Shown here piece after piece: positions 34,767-46,583 of a stretch of DNA of 64,000 nt (the stretch's first letter is position 1; each line of letters begins with the position of its first letter). The stretch comes from Taxillus chinensis (Eukaryota > Streptophyta > Magnoliopsida > Santalales > Loranthaceae). The notes under the pieces are model-generated. The model was given only the letters and a program-made list of their open reading frames with translations. It searched no databases and was not told the DNA's origin. The DNA lies in assembly GCA_023512835.1 (NCBI GenBank), contig CM042088.1:33311664-33375663 (forward strand). The letters are read 5' to 3'. The position numbers were made by a program, and so were the translations under genes.

Positions 34767-35219
34767 GATAGTTCATGGTCTGGTGGACCTAGGATAGTGG
34801 GGAGGCCTGGCCGCTTCGAGACTCTTAGGAGGCGGTATAGGACACGCCTGATCAACGTGGTCCTATCCTGGTCTTCTGGGGGTGTACTCGGGGGTAGTTA
34901 GACCAAGGAGTAGGGCATTTGCATTTGGGTTGAGGGTGCATACATGCATTGGCATTAGGGCACTAGTTTAATTTCAGTATGAGTATCGTGATTGGACATG
35001 CTATATTGCTGAAACTTGTTGCTAAAAACAAAATTTTGTTGCTGTGAAATTCGGTGATTTTCTATGAGGCTTGTTGCTATGAATTGCTGCTGTGTACTTC
35101 TGTGATTTACCTGTGTGTTTAAATGTAAAACGTTGCTTGAGTACCTCATGGCCCATGGGGATGAGGGTGTGTAGAGCTTGAGAGAAGCTGATCCTAGTTT
35201 GGTTTAAATTATGTAGACT

Positions 35220-36345
35220 ATGCCTCTTAGGAGAGTAACCCGAGCTACTCCAGTGTGTAGAAGATGAATCTTCGCACGTGCCGGAGAGGAAAGAGGACAA
35301 GATGTAGAGGGCGATGATCCCCTGGAGCGGATCATGGCCCAAGTCCGGGCCCTAAGTGAGAACATGCAAGGCATGCTTGAGGACCTCAGGGGAGAGATCC
35401 TAAACGAGGTGCGTCAGGAGATGATGGCACGACAGGCAGTGCCACCCTCTCCACCCCGTGAGGCGGAACCTCCGTGTAGGCAGGAAGTGCCGGTGAGGCG
35501 GGAAGAGGGAGACGTATTGACGCAGTTCCGAAAGGAACATCCACCAAGGTTCAAGGGAGGAGTTGAACCTCTAGGAGCAGAGCACTGGCTGCGGTAGATC
35601 GAGCATGTGTTCTCCTTTCTTCGACCTCGGGAGGAAGACAAAGTGAGACTAGCAGTCCGGCAGTTGGAGGAGGAAGCCTTGGAATGGTGGCTTAACATCT
35701 CAGGAAGCCGGGACATGGAGACCATGGCCTGGGATGAGTTCCTCCAGCTGTTCCATGAGGAGTTCTTTCCAGAGTCATTGCGGTGGCAGAAGCGGGAGGA
35801 GTTCGGCGGCTGAAGCGGGGATCGCGCTCGCAGCGCAGTATGAGCGAGATTTCCGGGGGGCTGAGTCGGTTTGCTCCGGAAAGCAATATCAAGGGAGGAC
35901 CTGAAGGCCCATAAGTTTACCATGGGTCTCAAACCTGCCCTGAAGCAAAGGGTGGAGATGCCGCGACCGAAGACCTATCTTGGAAGTCGTGGACACCGCC
36001 AAGATTGTTGAGAGAGGATTAGAGGAGGGAAGACAGGCTCACCAGGAGCGGATGGGGCAGAGCGCGCGCGACAAGCACGGTGAAACCAAGAGGTAGAAGG
36101 TTGAGCCCGGGAGTGGGACTTTTCCCAAGGATAGGGGCCAAGCTTCAATGGCTCCGCCCAGATCCCGTTACTTTGGAGGACAGGGGAGTGCTACTAGGAA
36201 CTTCCCAAGCGGGTGTACTTGTTGTGGCCTGTCAGGGCACGTCAAACGTGAGTGCCCCAAGCAGCACTTGATGTGTCATAGCTGTGGGAAGGTGGGACAC
36301 ATCAGCAAGGTGTGTTTCAGCAAGGGGAACAGCCGGGGAGCTGGA
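35220..36345 (+). pseudogene. Type B gag, disrupted
   Basis: The start MPLRRVTRAT matches MPPKRVTRAS in the nested copy. The gag core is visible: FRKEHPPRFKGGVEPLGAEHWLR, then a TAG, then IEHVFSFLR, LEEEALEWWLNISG and WDEFLQLFHEEFFPESLR. Next come KFTMGLKPALKQRVEM and two CCHC zinc knuckles (CTCCGLSGHVKREC and CHSCGKVGHISKVC, about 36208-36311). There is a TAG at 35597 and several frameshifts (near 35265, 35815 and 35895). It would have coated the RNA in the particle but cannot be translated whole. Confidence 0.85.
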
Positions 36346-37230
36346 AGCTTAGCACAAGGGAGCAGGGGTAGGACCCAATTTCAGGCCTCAGCCCCTAAGC
36401 TAGCACATTCATGGCAGGCCAGTCAGGCTGGTTCCAGTCACACTAGGCCACAGGGGGAGAGGCAACCACAAGGAGGATCGGAGGGGCGTCCCAGTGGACT
36501 GCAGGCAGGAGCAAAAGGGAAGGCAAGTGAGGCTAGTGGTGGGGCAGGCCAAGGCAGAGTGTTCGCGCTTACCTCAGCACCAGCTGAAATAGAGGAATTA
36601 CCATCACCCTTCGAGGAAGGTGGGGCTGGACCTTCGTTGGTTCGAGGTACTATTCTAATATCTCGCACTGTTGTTGCTGCATTGTTTGATACCGGAGCTT
36701 CGTGTTCCCTGATTGCTAAGTCCTTGGTGGAGAGCCTTAGACTTGATTATGTGGAGGCTGATAGACCTCTGAGGGTCGAGTCCCCAATGAGAGGTGTGGA
36801 GTTGATCCACCAAATGTGTCGAGAGTGTGCGCTTACGATAGGATAGGTTGACCTCTCATTTGATTTGTACGTAATGCCCATGAGGACTTTTAGTTTGATT
36901 CTGGGGATGGACTGGTTGATGGCCTTTCAGGCTAAGATTGACTGCTATAGGCGACGAGTATCATTTACTACACCCACAGGATCTTCCTGTACCCTAGTGG
37001 GTGAATGGGATAGGAATGCTGGGAGAGCTGGAACGACGAGGGAGCTATGGGGCAATATTACCCATAGGCTTGCCACCCTAACATTTGAGGAGGAAGGTAA
37101 CTTAGAGAAAAGGGTGTGGCCAGATGTTGTCGAAAATTTCCAGGATGTCTTTCCTGGGGAGTTGTTGGAGTTGCCTCCACACGAAGTATCGAGTTTACGG
37201 TTGAACTGTTACCAGGGGTGGGACCCATCT
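36346..37230 (+). pseudogene. Type B protease region, disrupted
   Basis: The frame 36148-36846 contains VAALFDTGASCSLIAKSL, with the aspartic protease DTGA active-site motif. After a stop at 36844 the frame continues FDLYVMPMRTFSLILGMDWL and FQAKIDCYRRRVSF, the conserved ILGMDWL end of Ty3/gypsy proteases. A frameshift follows before the reverse transcriptase (near 37116-37239). Confidence 0.85.
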
Positions 37231-37699
37231 CACAAGTAGCATACCAGATGGGACCTGCTGAGTTGCGGGAGCTTCAGAAGCAAATAAAGGAACTGGGAGA
37301 TAAAGGTTTTATCCGTCCTAGTACCTCACCTTGGGGTGCACCGGTCTTGTTTGCTAAGAAGGCAGATGGTTCGTTGCGACTTTGCATTGATTATCGGAAG
37401 CTGAATCAAGTAACGGTAAAGAACAAATACCCTTTGCCGCGGATCGATGACTTATTCGACCAGCTGAGTGGACCACGGTGGTTCTCAAAAATCGATCTAC
37501 GTTCGGGATATCATCAATTGAGGGTCAGGAGCGAAGACATCCCCAAGACGGCGTTCAGGTGCAGATACGGACACTATGAGTGGTTAGTGATGCCTTTTGG
37601 GCTCACGAACGCACCTGCCATGTTCATGCATCTAATGAATCAGGTATTCGCCCCATACCTGGATTCCTTCGTGGTGGTATTTATTGACGACATCCTTGT
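37116..37699 (+). pseudogene. Type B reverse transcriptase, N-terminal and palm part
   Basis: Visible blocks: [89 protein letters not shown] and VVFIDDILV, which includes the catalytic DD. Directly after the codons for DDILV the frame enters the nested element at 37700. The remaining part of the domain is at 46579 onwards. Confidence 0.92.
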
Positions 37700-39345
37700 T
37701 GTCACGCCCCGGATTTCCAACCCAAGGAAACCGGCACGTGACTCCCCCTTTTACCCACACGGAGGGCAAAGGGGTTAGGATACAAACCAAGAATTTTACA
37801 TTTCAAACATCCACAACACATTCAAGAAAGTAATGTTCATAAAAATAATCCAAACCAGTTTGTTACAACAGAATTCTTTCCAATCCCATCCCCACTGGGG
37901 TTACATCAGTTCCCATAAAAGAAAACAACATAAATGGAAGAGAGTAAAATGGATAAGGTCTTCCACCTGGGTGTATCCACCTAACGCCTGTAAGTCCCCT
38001 GGAAAACAAGCAAACACATAGGAGGGGTGAGCAACCACACGGCTCGGTAGGGATCAAGTCTCCCCAACCCTTCCCATGCTCCTAGCGGCTACATGCATGT
38101 GCACAGGTGTAGTGACGTGTTACAACAATCTCAACAAACAATATCAAACCACATCAGTAGTCACAATTATCCACCACACAAAACACAAGGGATTTAACCG
38201 CCTCTTCAGGCCACTGGTTTAACCGCCTCTTAGGCAAAGTAGTTTAACCGCCTCTTCAGGGCCATATACCACAATCAGGCACACAACTTATACCACGATC
38301 ACACAAACATAAAACCAAACACTTGGTGTGCACCCGCTCACCAGTGCACAAACCCAGCCATTCAGCAATAGAACACACACCCAAAGATACATACATACAC
38401 TAAATCACAAGTCCAGCCACACGACATATTATCAAACACGTAATGGGCATATACATACAGCTATATTCACACAGGCATTTCATCGAACACATAGCTTGTA
38501 ATCCACAGAATCACACCAACATGCCATTAAGGCCAACATCCATATAGGAGATCACACCTATATGGATAACATATTTATATATAACAGTTATAACCAGAAT
38601 CTGCCCTGGAACCCTAGGACAGAGAAGGACTTAGGAAGAACAGAACCCCTACCTCAAGGAAAACGCAACAACACAAAGAACGGTCCGATCCCAAGCCGAA
38701 CGCCGTCCACCCACGAAGCACCGACCACCCACGCAAGACGCCCGGCGACGAACCAGGAGCTCTCCTTCCTCTCTTTCTCTCTCTGCGACGGTGGTGAAGC
38801 AACGAAACCCTAAACCTAAAACAGAGGGACTCCTCCTCCTTATATAGACAACACAACATCAAAACGACGTAGTTTTGATTAAGTGAATCCCAGGATCAAA
38901 ACGACGTAGTTTTGATCACACAAGTTACCACCTTTCCGCACCCATATAGGCCAAAATACTCAGAATTTCAACATGGTCCTTTGGAGAAAGTTCCTTAGAA
39001 TGACAAAACCAAGGGAACCATGCAAAAATATGGCTGCACGCCAATTTGCACGTGAATTGGGAATTCACGTGCAACTCCATATGAACTCCAAATGCTCTCA
39101 AACTTCACCCCTAGTCCCCTTGCATCATTTGGAAGACAATTACACTTGCACGTGAATTGGACCCATATCACGTGCACCTCACATACATGTCCATTTGGCC
39201 TGAAACTTCGTGTGTAGATAGAGGACATCATTCTAAGCATCTTTTCTTTTGCACGTGAATTCATTGGAGTCCATTTACTAGGTCAAAATCTAGAAAAACT
39301 CTACTCAGGAGGCAAAACTGACTAACTCAAGGTACGGGTCCTTAC
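37700..39345 (-). mobile_element. 3' LTR of the nested type B element
   Basis: 1,646 bp, from TGTCACGCCCCGG to CGGGTCCTTACA on the plus strand. It contains three TTAACCGCCTCTTCAGG units at about 38190-38264, against five in the 5' LTR. U3 (right part) carries CACGTG motifs around 39050-39180 and two ACGT palindromes at about 38860-38920. Confidence 0.95.
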
Positions 39346-39363
39346 ATCCTCTCCCCCTTAAGA
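39346..39363 (-). other. Polypurine tract of the nested element
   Basis: The minus strand reads AAGGGGGAGAGGA immediately before the LTR start. It is preceded by the inverted repeat CTTTTCGAGGACGAAAAG in both type B copies (damaged here). This is the plus-strand primer of reverse transcription. Confidence 0.85.
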
Positions 39364-39721
39364 CTTTTCGTCCTCGAAAAGAAATGACACAAGAGGAAAA
39401 CAACACAAGCTACCCATTTGCCACACGGCGAGCCACAACACCCAAATGGGTCATACACCACACACAGCACAACGGCACATAACAGTACCACCATAATCCA
39501 TAACCACAATAATGCACATAACACATGTCCACATGGCACGAATACACATCTCAAGGCACATCACAAATAAGAACACATGTCTTTAAAGGACAATACAAAT
39601 ACATCAACTAATACAAGAAAACACATCACAAGAAAACATCACTATCCATCCCTTGGCCAACGGCCACCTCCCACGCTTAAGATTGTTCGTCCTCGAACAA
39701 GTCCAGGGTGCCGCTCACGCA

Positions 39722-41089
39722 TCACGGACTCACGTTCCCAGGTCTCCTCCTCAATGCCACGGTGCTGCCACAAGCACGCGAACCAAAGGAATAAGCACGA
39801 CCACGCAAAAGCTTTTCTCGTCGATCTAGGATACGGATAGGGGCCTCAATGACGGACATGTCATCCTCGATGTCCAACGTCCCCCAATCAATCACATGAG
39901 TGGGGTCAGGGTGATACTTCCGCAACCGGGACACGTGAAACACGTTGTGCACTCGACTCGCCGCGGTGGTAACGCTAACCGGTAGGCCACAGGCCCTACA
40001 CGATCCGGAATCTCAAAAGGACCAATAAACCGCGGAGATAGCTTGGAACCTCGCCCAAACCGTCGATGACCACGTCGTGGAGAGACACGAAGGAACACAT
40101 GATCACCAACAGAAAACTCCAAAGGTCGCCGCCGCTGATCCGCATAAGATTTCGCCGACTCGAGCCGACAACAAACGCCGACGAATCAACTTGACCTTCT
40201 CGGTAGCCTCTTGAACCAACTGCGGTCCCAAGAGAGCTGTCTCCCCCCACCTCGGTCCAACACAAAGGTGATCGACACGGCCGTCCATACAACGCCTCAA
40301 AAGGAGCCATCCCAATGGATGCCTGATAATCGTTGTTGTAGGCAAACTCCACCAAAGGAAGGTGAGTTGCCCACGAACCCCCAAAATCTAGCACACAAGC
40401 CCTCAACATGTCCTCCAAAGTCTGATTCGTCCTCTCTGTCTGGCCGTCAGTCTCAGGGTGAAAGGCTGTACTCAAGTGAAGCTTGGTCCCCATAGCCTCC
40501 TGCAAACCTGCCCAAAAACGGGATGTGAACCTCGAATCCCGGTCTGAGACAACCGACGATGGTACGCCATGCAGTCTCACAATCTCGTTCATGTATAGCT
40601 GACTCAAGGTCCCAATAGAGTCCCGCTCGCGAACAGCCAGGAAATGAGCCGACTTTGTGAGTCGATCCACAATCACCCAAATCATATCCCTCCTCCCAGG
40701 TGGTGGGTGGAAGACCGATCCACAAAATCCATCGCTATATGGTCCCACTTCCACTCCGCTATGGGCAAGGGCTGTAACATGCCCGCCGGCCGCTGATGCT
40801 CAGCCTTCACCTGCTGACACGTGAGGCACCGCGAAACAAAGGCAGCCACATCGCGTTTCATCCCAGGCCACCAAAAATGTGCCCGAAGCGCATGGTACAT
40901 CTTCGTACCCCCTGGATGCACGAGAACTCTAGACCGGTGAAACTCCCTCATCACCTCATCCCCGAGGGAAGAAGCTACTACCAACCGCCCCCGAAATGAC
41001 AACTCATGCTCGGGACCCTCTGTCCGGTCCCCAGATAGCTCCCCGGCCTCAATACGGGCACGGAGAACCTCACACTCAATGTCACCCAC
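39722..41089 (-). pseudogene. Integrase of the nested element, frameshifted
   Basis: At 40682-41089 the zinc-binding part FHRSRVLVHPGG, HFWWPGMKRDV and [11 protein letters not shown] is visible (HHCC). At 39996-40754 the catalytic core shows [27 protein letters not shown] and [18 protein letters not shown] (DDE residues), then EFAYNNDYQ and [11 protein letters not shown]. The C-terminal part is in two further frames: [19 protein letters not shown] at 39892-40122 and [18 protein letters not shown] with RILDRREK at 39722-39952. The RILDRREK and WEREAEMR-type tail resembles the chromodomain-like end of chromoviruses. At least three frameshifts. Confidence 0.88.
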
Positions 41090-41155
41090 TGTTCCTCCCG
41101 GACGCGCTGGTACAACTCAAGCACCACCACCAAAGGACTCGGGACCGTCCCACCA

Positions 41156-41620
41156 TCACGAATAACAGTGCGCAGCCGCAACATTGCCAACCGCTCCATC
41201 GCCTTCCACTCTCTCACGGCCACCTCGGCTTTCCCTTTTCTCGCTCAATGCATCGGCCACAACATTACCCTTGCCCGGGGTATAGGCAAGAGTAAAATCA
41301 AAGGTCCGCAAATACTCCACCCATCTCCTTTGCCTCAAATTCAAGTCCTTCGAGTAAAGATGTCTGAAGGCTCTTGTGATCCGAGAACACCACAAACTTT
41401 TCCCCCCAAGAGGTAGTGCTGCCAACTCTTCAGGGCGAAGATGACAAAGCTAACTCAAGGTCATGAGTAGGATAATTCTGCTCATGAGGCTTCAACGCCT
41501 TGACCCATAAGCTACCACACCGTGCTCCTGCATAAGCACACACCCCAAACCAACCCCGGACGCATCACAGGACACTTCATATGGAATATCCTCCCGAGGT
41601 AACCTCAACACAAGGGGTGG
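41156..41620 (-). pseudogene. RNase H region of the nested element
   Basis: The frame 41156-41425 reads [35 protein letters not shown], the end of the Ty3/gypsy RNase H domain and its link to integrase. Upstream pieces (including decayed forms of ASGVGLGCVLMQ and HDLEL) are scattered across frames at 41430-41600. Confidence 0.8.
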
Positions 41621-42642
41621 TCAAACGGGTTTTGAGAGTCTCAAACGCCGCCGACACTTGTCGATCCAATCAAACTTCACGCCCTTCCGAGTCAACGCCG
41701 TCATAGGAGCCGCCAAACGGGAGAACCCCTCCACAAAACGACGATAGTACCCCGCCAAACCAAGAAAACTACGGATCTCAAAAACGTTGGTTGGTCTCGC
41801 CCACGATGCCACGGCCTCAATCTTGGCCGGGTCCACCCTAACTCCCTCACTGACACCACATGGCCAAGAAAGTGAACCTCCTGCAGCCAAAACTCACACT
41901 TGCTAAACTTAGCAAACAACTGCTTGGTCCCTCAAGGTTTGCAACACTGTTGCCAAGTGCTCCACATGTTCCCTCTCGGTCTTGGAATACACCAAGATAT
42001 CGTCGATAAACACCACCACGAACGAGTCTAGGTATGGAGCAAAGACTTGGTTCATCAAATGCATGAACACCGCTGGCGCATTAGTGAGCCCGAAAGGCAT
42101 CACTACCCACTCATAATGCCCATACCCGCACCGAAAAGCCGTCTTAGGGATGTCCTCCTCCCTAACCCCGAGCCGGTGATATCCCGACCGTAAATCTATT
42201 TTGGAAAACCACTGGGCCCCACTCAATTGGTCAAACAGGTCATCTATCCGAGGCAACGGGTACTTGTTCTTCACTGGCACCGAATTCGACTTCCGTAGTC
42301 GATGCGAGACGTAGTGTGCCATCGGCCTTCTTAGCAAAGAGCACCGGAGCACCCCAAGGTGAGGTACTTGGTCTAATATACCCCTGGCCCACCAACTCCT
42401 CGATTTGCCTCTCGAAGCTCCCTCGGCTCGGCCGGCCTCATACGATACGCTACTTGGGAAATTGGACCCGTCCCCGGCACCAACTCAATGGTGAACTCCA
42501 CACTCCTCTTGGGTGGCAAACTCCTCAACCGCTCGGGAAAAACATCTTGAAATTGGTCCACAACAATGGGCCACACCCTCCTTTCCACCTTACCCTTCTC
42601 GGTAAAGGTCGGGCTGCCAACCTGTGGGTAATGGCACCCCAC
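41621..42642 (-). pseudogene. Reverse transcriptase of the nested element
   Basis: Pieces in order on the minus strand: [20 protein letters not shown] (42373-42642), then 41909-42352 with [48 protein letters not shown] and [16 protein letters not shown], so the catalytic DD is kept. [21 protein letters not shown] and [26 protein letters not shown] follow in two frames at 41621-41919. Frameshifts near 42355, 41905 and 41850 break the domain. Confidence 0.92.
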
Positions 42643-43010
42643 CGGTCCAACATCGGCCCGGCCCGACTCGCCTCACGGTCCCACTCCCCCTGCCGGGGTG
42701 CAAGAGGTCCCTGCAGGTGTCATGAAGGACACACGCCGCCGATAACAATCTATCTTGGCCTGGAAAGCCATAAGCCAATCCATACCCAAGATCAGGTCAA
42801 ACGTCCTCAAAGGCATCACATGCAAGTCAAAACTCGGCTCCACCTCGCCTATGGTTAACACACGGTCCACGACACACTCGCCGTACCTCAATCATGCCTC
42901 CCACCTGGAGACTCCACAACTAGGGGCCTCGCGGCCTCCACACAAGCTAACCCCCAAGCCGTCTACTACAAGCTCGAGAGAACAAACGAACATGATGCAC
43001 CCGTATCGAA
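42643..43010 (-). pseudogene. Protease region of the nested element
   Basis: The frame 42673-42891 reads FDLHVMPLRTFDLILGMDWLMAFQAKIDCYRRRVSF, listed here only as the conserved ILGMDWL block and its flanks. The DTGA active-site part to the right (about 42980-43010) is decayed but traceable as a DTGAS-like word. Confidence 0.78.
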
Positions 43011-43036
43011 AAGAACAGAAGCTAATGTACGGGAGA

Positions 43037-44463
43037 TCAAGAGGGTACCTCTAACCACCGATGGCCCTGCTCCACCCTCGGTGGTGGGGGTGGTAGCTCG
43101 GCCTCCTCCTGGTACGTCGCCTCTAGCGCAAACACCCTTCCTTGGCCTGTGCCACTGGTTGGCTCACTCACTGGACGCTTCCCGCTAAGGTTGCCTCCGG
43201 CCTCGGTCTGCTGCCGCTCCGGCCTCCCCTGGGGTCGGGTCCGACCGGATCCTGCTGGTGGCGGCTGCCACCGACGAGCCGGTCTCTCACTTGGTGCACG
43301 GAAGCTAGCATCACTCCTCACGCTGGATGCCATGCTCCCCGCTCCCCTGTTGCCACTCCTGCAAACCCGGCGCAAGTGGCCTTCTCGTCCACGGTTGTTG
43401 CATCGCCGGTCCTTCTTGGGGCACTCCCCTTTGAAGTGACCCTGCTCTCCACGAGCAGGGCATCTGCTCGGTAGACTCCCACTGGACCACCCTGTCTTCC
43501 GCCGCCAAAGGTGAACCTCCCAGGGTTCACGGATGTCCGACCCCGACCGCGAAAAGAACTGCTATCCCTCTCCTCCGTCTTGAGCCTCTTGGACCCTACA
43601 TCTCGATCGGGCCCACTCTGCAATTGGCGCCCCCGATGGGCCTGCCTCCCATCATCCGGTTCTCTCTCGGCTATACGGGCCGTCTCCACGGCCTCGAGCA
43701 TAGGTCCTCAAGCGTAGAATCGCCACCCTCTCCCTAAGGGCTGGCCCGAGACCCAAGGTGAACTTGTGGGCCTTCAGGTCCTCCCTTACCACGCTCTCAA
43801 GAGCAAACCTACTCAATCTCCGGAACTCCCGCTCATACTCAGGTACCGTCTTGGATCCCTGCTAAGCTGCCAAATTCTTCCCTCTTCCGCCATCTCACCG
43901 ATTCCGGAAGAACTCATCTTGGAAGAGTTGCAAGAACTCCTCCCAAAACATGAGTTGTCTTGCACGGCTCCCCGCAACACTCGTCCACCACTCCAAAGCG
44001 TCCCCCTCTAGCCGCCGAATTGCCGGGCCGCACTTTATCCTCCTCCCGGGGCAGGAGAAAGGAGAACACATGCTCAATCTGCCTCAACCACCGCTTCGGC
44101 TACCACAGGATCTTCTCCCCCCCTTAAATCGCGGAGGTTGTTCCTTTCGGAACCGTGTCACCACGTCATCCTCTCGCACGGGTCGGTACACCACCCGGTG
44201 AACTCTCACGCTCACGAGGCGCTCTCTCACCGGTGGTGGTGGTGGTGGCACCACCCGCCGTGTCGCCATCTCACGGCGCACCTCCTCCCGAACATCCTGC
44301 CGGAGTCCCTCCCGTAGCTCTCGTACCTCCGGCCGGATGCCTTCTTGTAGCCGTGCCAGGGAACAACGCATGCCCTCCAATGGATGGTCCCGCACCCGGA
44401 CCCTCATGGGCAGATGACTCATCAGCCACTGCCCCGGACGCACGTGTCACTCTTTTCGGCGGC
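43037..44463 (-). pseudogene. Gag of the nested element
   Basis: It starts MPPKRVTRASGAVADES at about 44463. The core FRKEQPPRFKGG lies at about 44130, RRLEGDALEWWTSVAG and FWEEFLQLFQDEFF at 43895-44077. The zinc-knuckle part is at about 43370-43460, split over frames (CNNRGREGH-like). A Gly/Arg/Pro-rich linker follows at 43037-43375. Multiple frameshifts. Confidence 0.82.
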
Positions 44464-44866
44464 ATTCTTACTACACGAAGTAAGAAGCACAACGTCAAAA
44501 CAATTTTTTTTTTTTTTATAATCTATCGCGTCACTACCTCTACCCCACTGATCAACACATGACATTACAAACATACATTGCATCAATCACATTTCACAGT
44601 TCACAGTCCAGTACACATTGCCAAACAATTCAGAGTTGCACATTTCACCTAATCATGTGATCTTATCCACAGTTTAGCATACATTCACAGCAAATGCAAC
44701 TAGTGCCCTAATGCCAATGCATGCAAATCCTATCACAAGACTGGACTACCCTAAGTACACCTTGGAGGCTCAAAGAGGACCATGTTGGTCAGGCATGTCC
44801 CTCCAGGCTCCTCCAAAGGACTCAAGATAACCAAGTCCGCCCACTACCCTAGGCCAACTAGACCAT

Positions 44867-44878
44867 GCTCTGATACCA
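44867..44878 (-). other. Primer-binding site of the nested element
   Basis: The minus strand reads TGGTATCAGAGC three bases from the 5' LTR, the exact complement of the plant initiator-Met tRNA 3' end. Confidence 0.9.
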
Positions 44879-44881
44879 TAT

Positions 44882-46578
44882 TGTCACGCCCCGGATTTCC
44901 AACCCAAGGAAACCGGCACGTGACTCCCCCTTTTACCCACACGGAGGGCAAAGGGGTTAGGATACAAACCAAGAATTTTACATTTCAAACATCCACAACA
45001 CATTCAAGAAAGTAATGTTCATAAAAATAATCCAAACCAGTTTGTTACAACAGAATTCTTTCCAATCCCATCCCCACTGGGGTTACATCAGTTCCCATAA
45101 AAGAAAACAACATAAATGGAAGAGAGTAAAATGGATAAGGTCTTCCACCTGGGTGTATCCACCTAACGCCTGTAAGTCCCTGGAAAGCAAGCAAACACAA
45201 GAGAGGGGTGAGCAACCACGGCTCGGTAGGGATCAAGTCTCCCCAACCCTTCCCATGCTCCTAGCGGCTACATGCATGTGCACAGGTGTAGTGACGTGTT
45301 ACAACAATCTCAACAAACAATATCAAACCACATCAGTAGTCACAATTATCCACCACACAAAACACAAGTGATTTAACCGCCTCTTCAGGCCAAGTTATTT
45401 AACCGCCTCTTCAGGCCAAGGGATTTAACCGCCTCTTCAGGCCACGGGTTTAACCGCCTCTTAGGCAAAGTAGTTTAACCGCCTCTTCAGGCCGGATACC
45501 ACGATCAGGCACACAACTTATACCACAATCACACAAACATAAAACCAAACACTTGGTGTGCACCCGCTCACCAGTGCACAAACCCAGCCATTCAGCAATA
45601 GAACACACACCCAAAGATACATACATACACTAAATCACAAGTCCAGCCACACGGACATATTATCAAACACGTAATGGGCATATACATACAACTATATTCA
45701 CACAGGCATTTCATCGAACACATAGCTTGTAATCCACGAATCACACCAACATGCCACTGAAGGCCAACATCCATATAGGAGATCACACCTATATGGATAA
45801 CATATTTATATATAACAGTTATAACCAGAATTCGCCCTGGAACCCTAGGACAGAGAAGGACTTAGGAAGAACAGAACCCCTACCTCAAGGAAAACGCAAC
45901 AACACAAAGAACGGTCCGATCCCAAGCCGAACGCCGTCCACCCACGAAGCACCGACCACCCACGCAAGACGCCCGGCAAGACAACAGGAGCTCTCCTTCC
46001 TCTCTTTCTCTCTCTGCGACGGCTGGTGAAGCGAAGAAACCCTAAACCTAAAACAAAGGGACTCCTCCTCCTTATATAGACAACACAACATCAAAACGAC
46101 GTAGTTTTGATTAAGTGAATCCCAGGATCAAAACGACGTAGTTTTGATCACACAAGTTACCACCTTTCCGCACCCATATAGGCCAAAATACTCAGAATTT
46201 CAACATGGTCCTTTGGAGAAAGTTCCTTAGAATGACAAAACCAAGGGAACCATGCAAAAATATGGCTGCACGCCAATTTGCACGTGAATTCCCAATTCAC
46301 GTGCAACTCCATATGAACTCCAAATGCTCTCAAACTTCACCCCTAGTCCCCTTGCATCATTTGGAAGACAATTACACTTGCACGTGAATTGGACCCATAT
46401 CACGTGCACCTCACATACATGTCCATTTGGCCTGAAACTTCTGTGGTAGATAGAGGACATCATTCTAAGCATCTTTTCTTTTGCACGTGAATTCATTGGA
46501 GTCCATTTACTAGGTCAAAATCTAGAAAAACTCTACTCAGGAGGCAAAACTGACTAACTCAAGGTACGGGTCCTTACA
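44882..46578 (-). mobile_element. 5' LTR of the nested type B element
   Basis: 1,697 bp with the same ends as the 3' LTR. The size difference of about 50 bp is largely explained by five TTAACCGCCTCTTCAGG units at 45370-45498 instead of three. CACGTG motifs lie at about 46280-46410 and the ACGT palindromes at about 46090-46150. Confidence 0.95.
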
Positions 46579-46583
46579 CTTGT

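Larger units (their letters stand above)
37700..46578 (-). mobile_element. Full-length type B gypsy element nested in reverse transcriptase
   Basis: 8,879 bp, flanked by CTTGT at 37695-37699 and 46579-46583. Both LTRs, the primer site and the polypurine tract are present, and gag and pol are in the order expected on the minus strand. It is opposite in orientation to its host element of the same family. All coding parts carry stops and frameshifts. Removing it restores DDILVYSKT in the host pol. Confidence 0.97.

Noticed and set aside
44867..44878. tRNA fragment or tRNA gene
   Set aside because: Only 12 bases match the tRNA 3' end, exactly as expected for a retrotransposon primer site. No cloverleaf is present.
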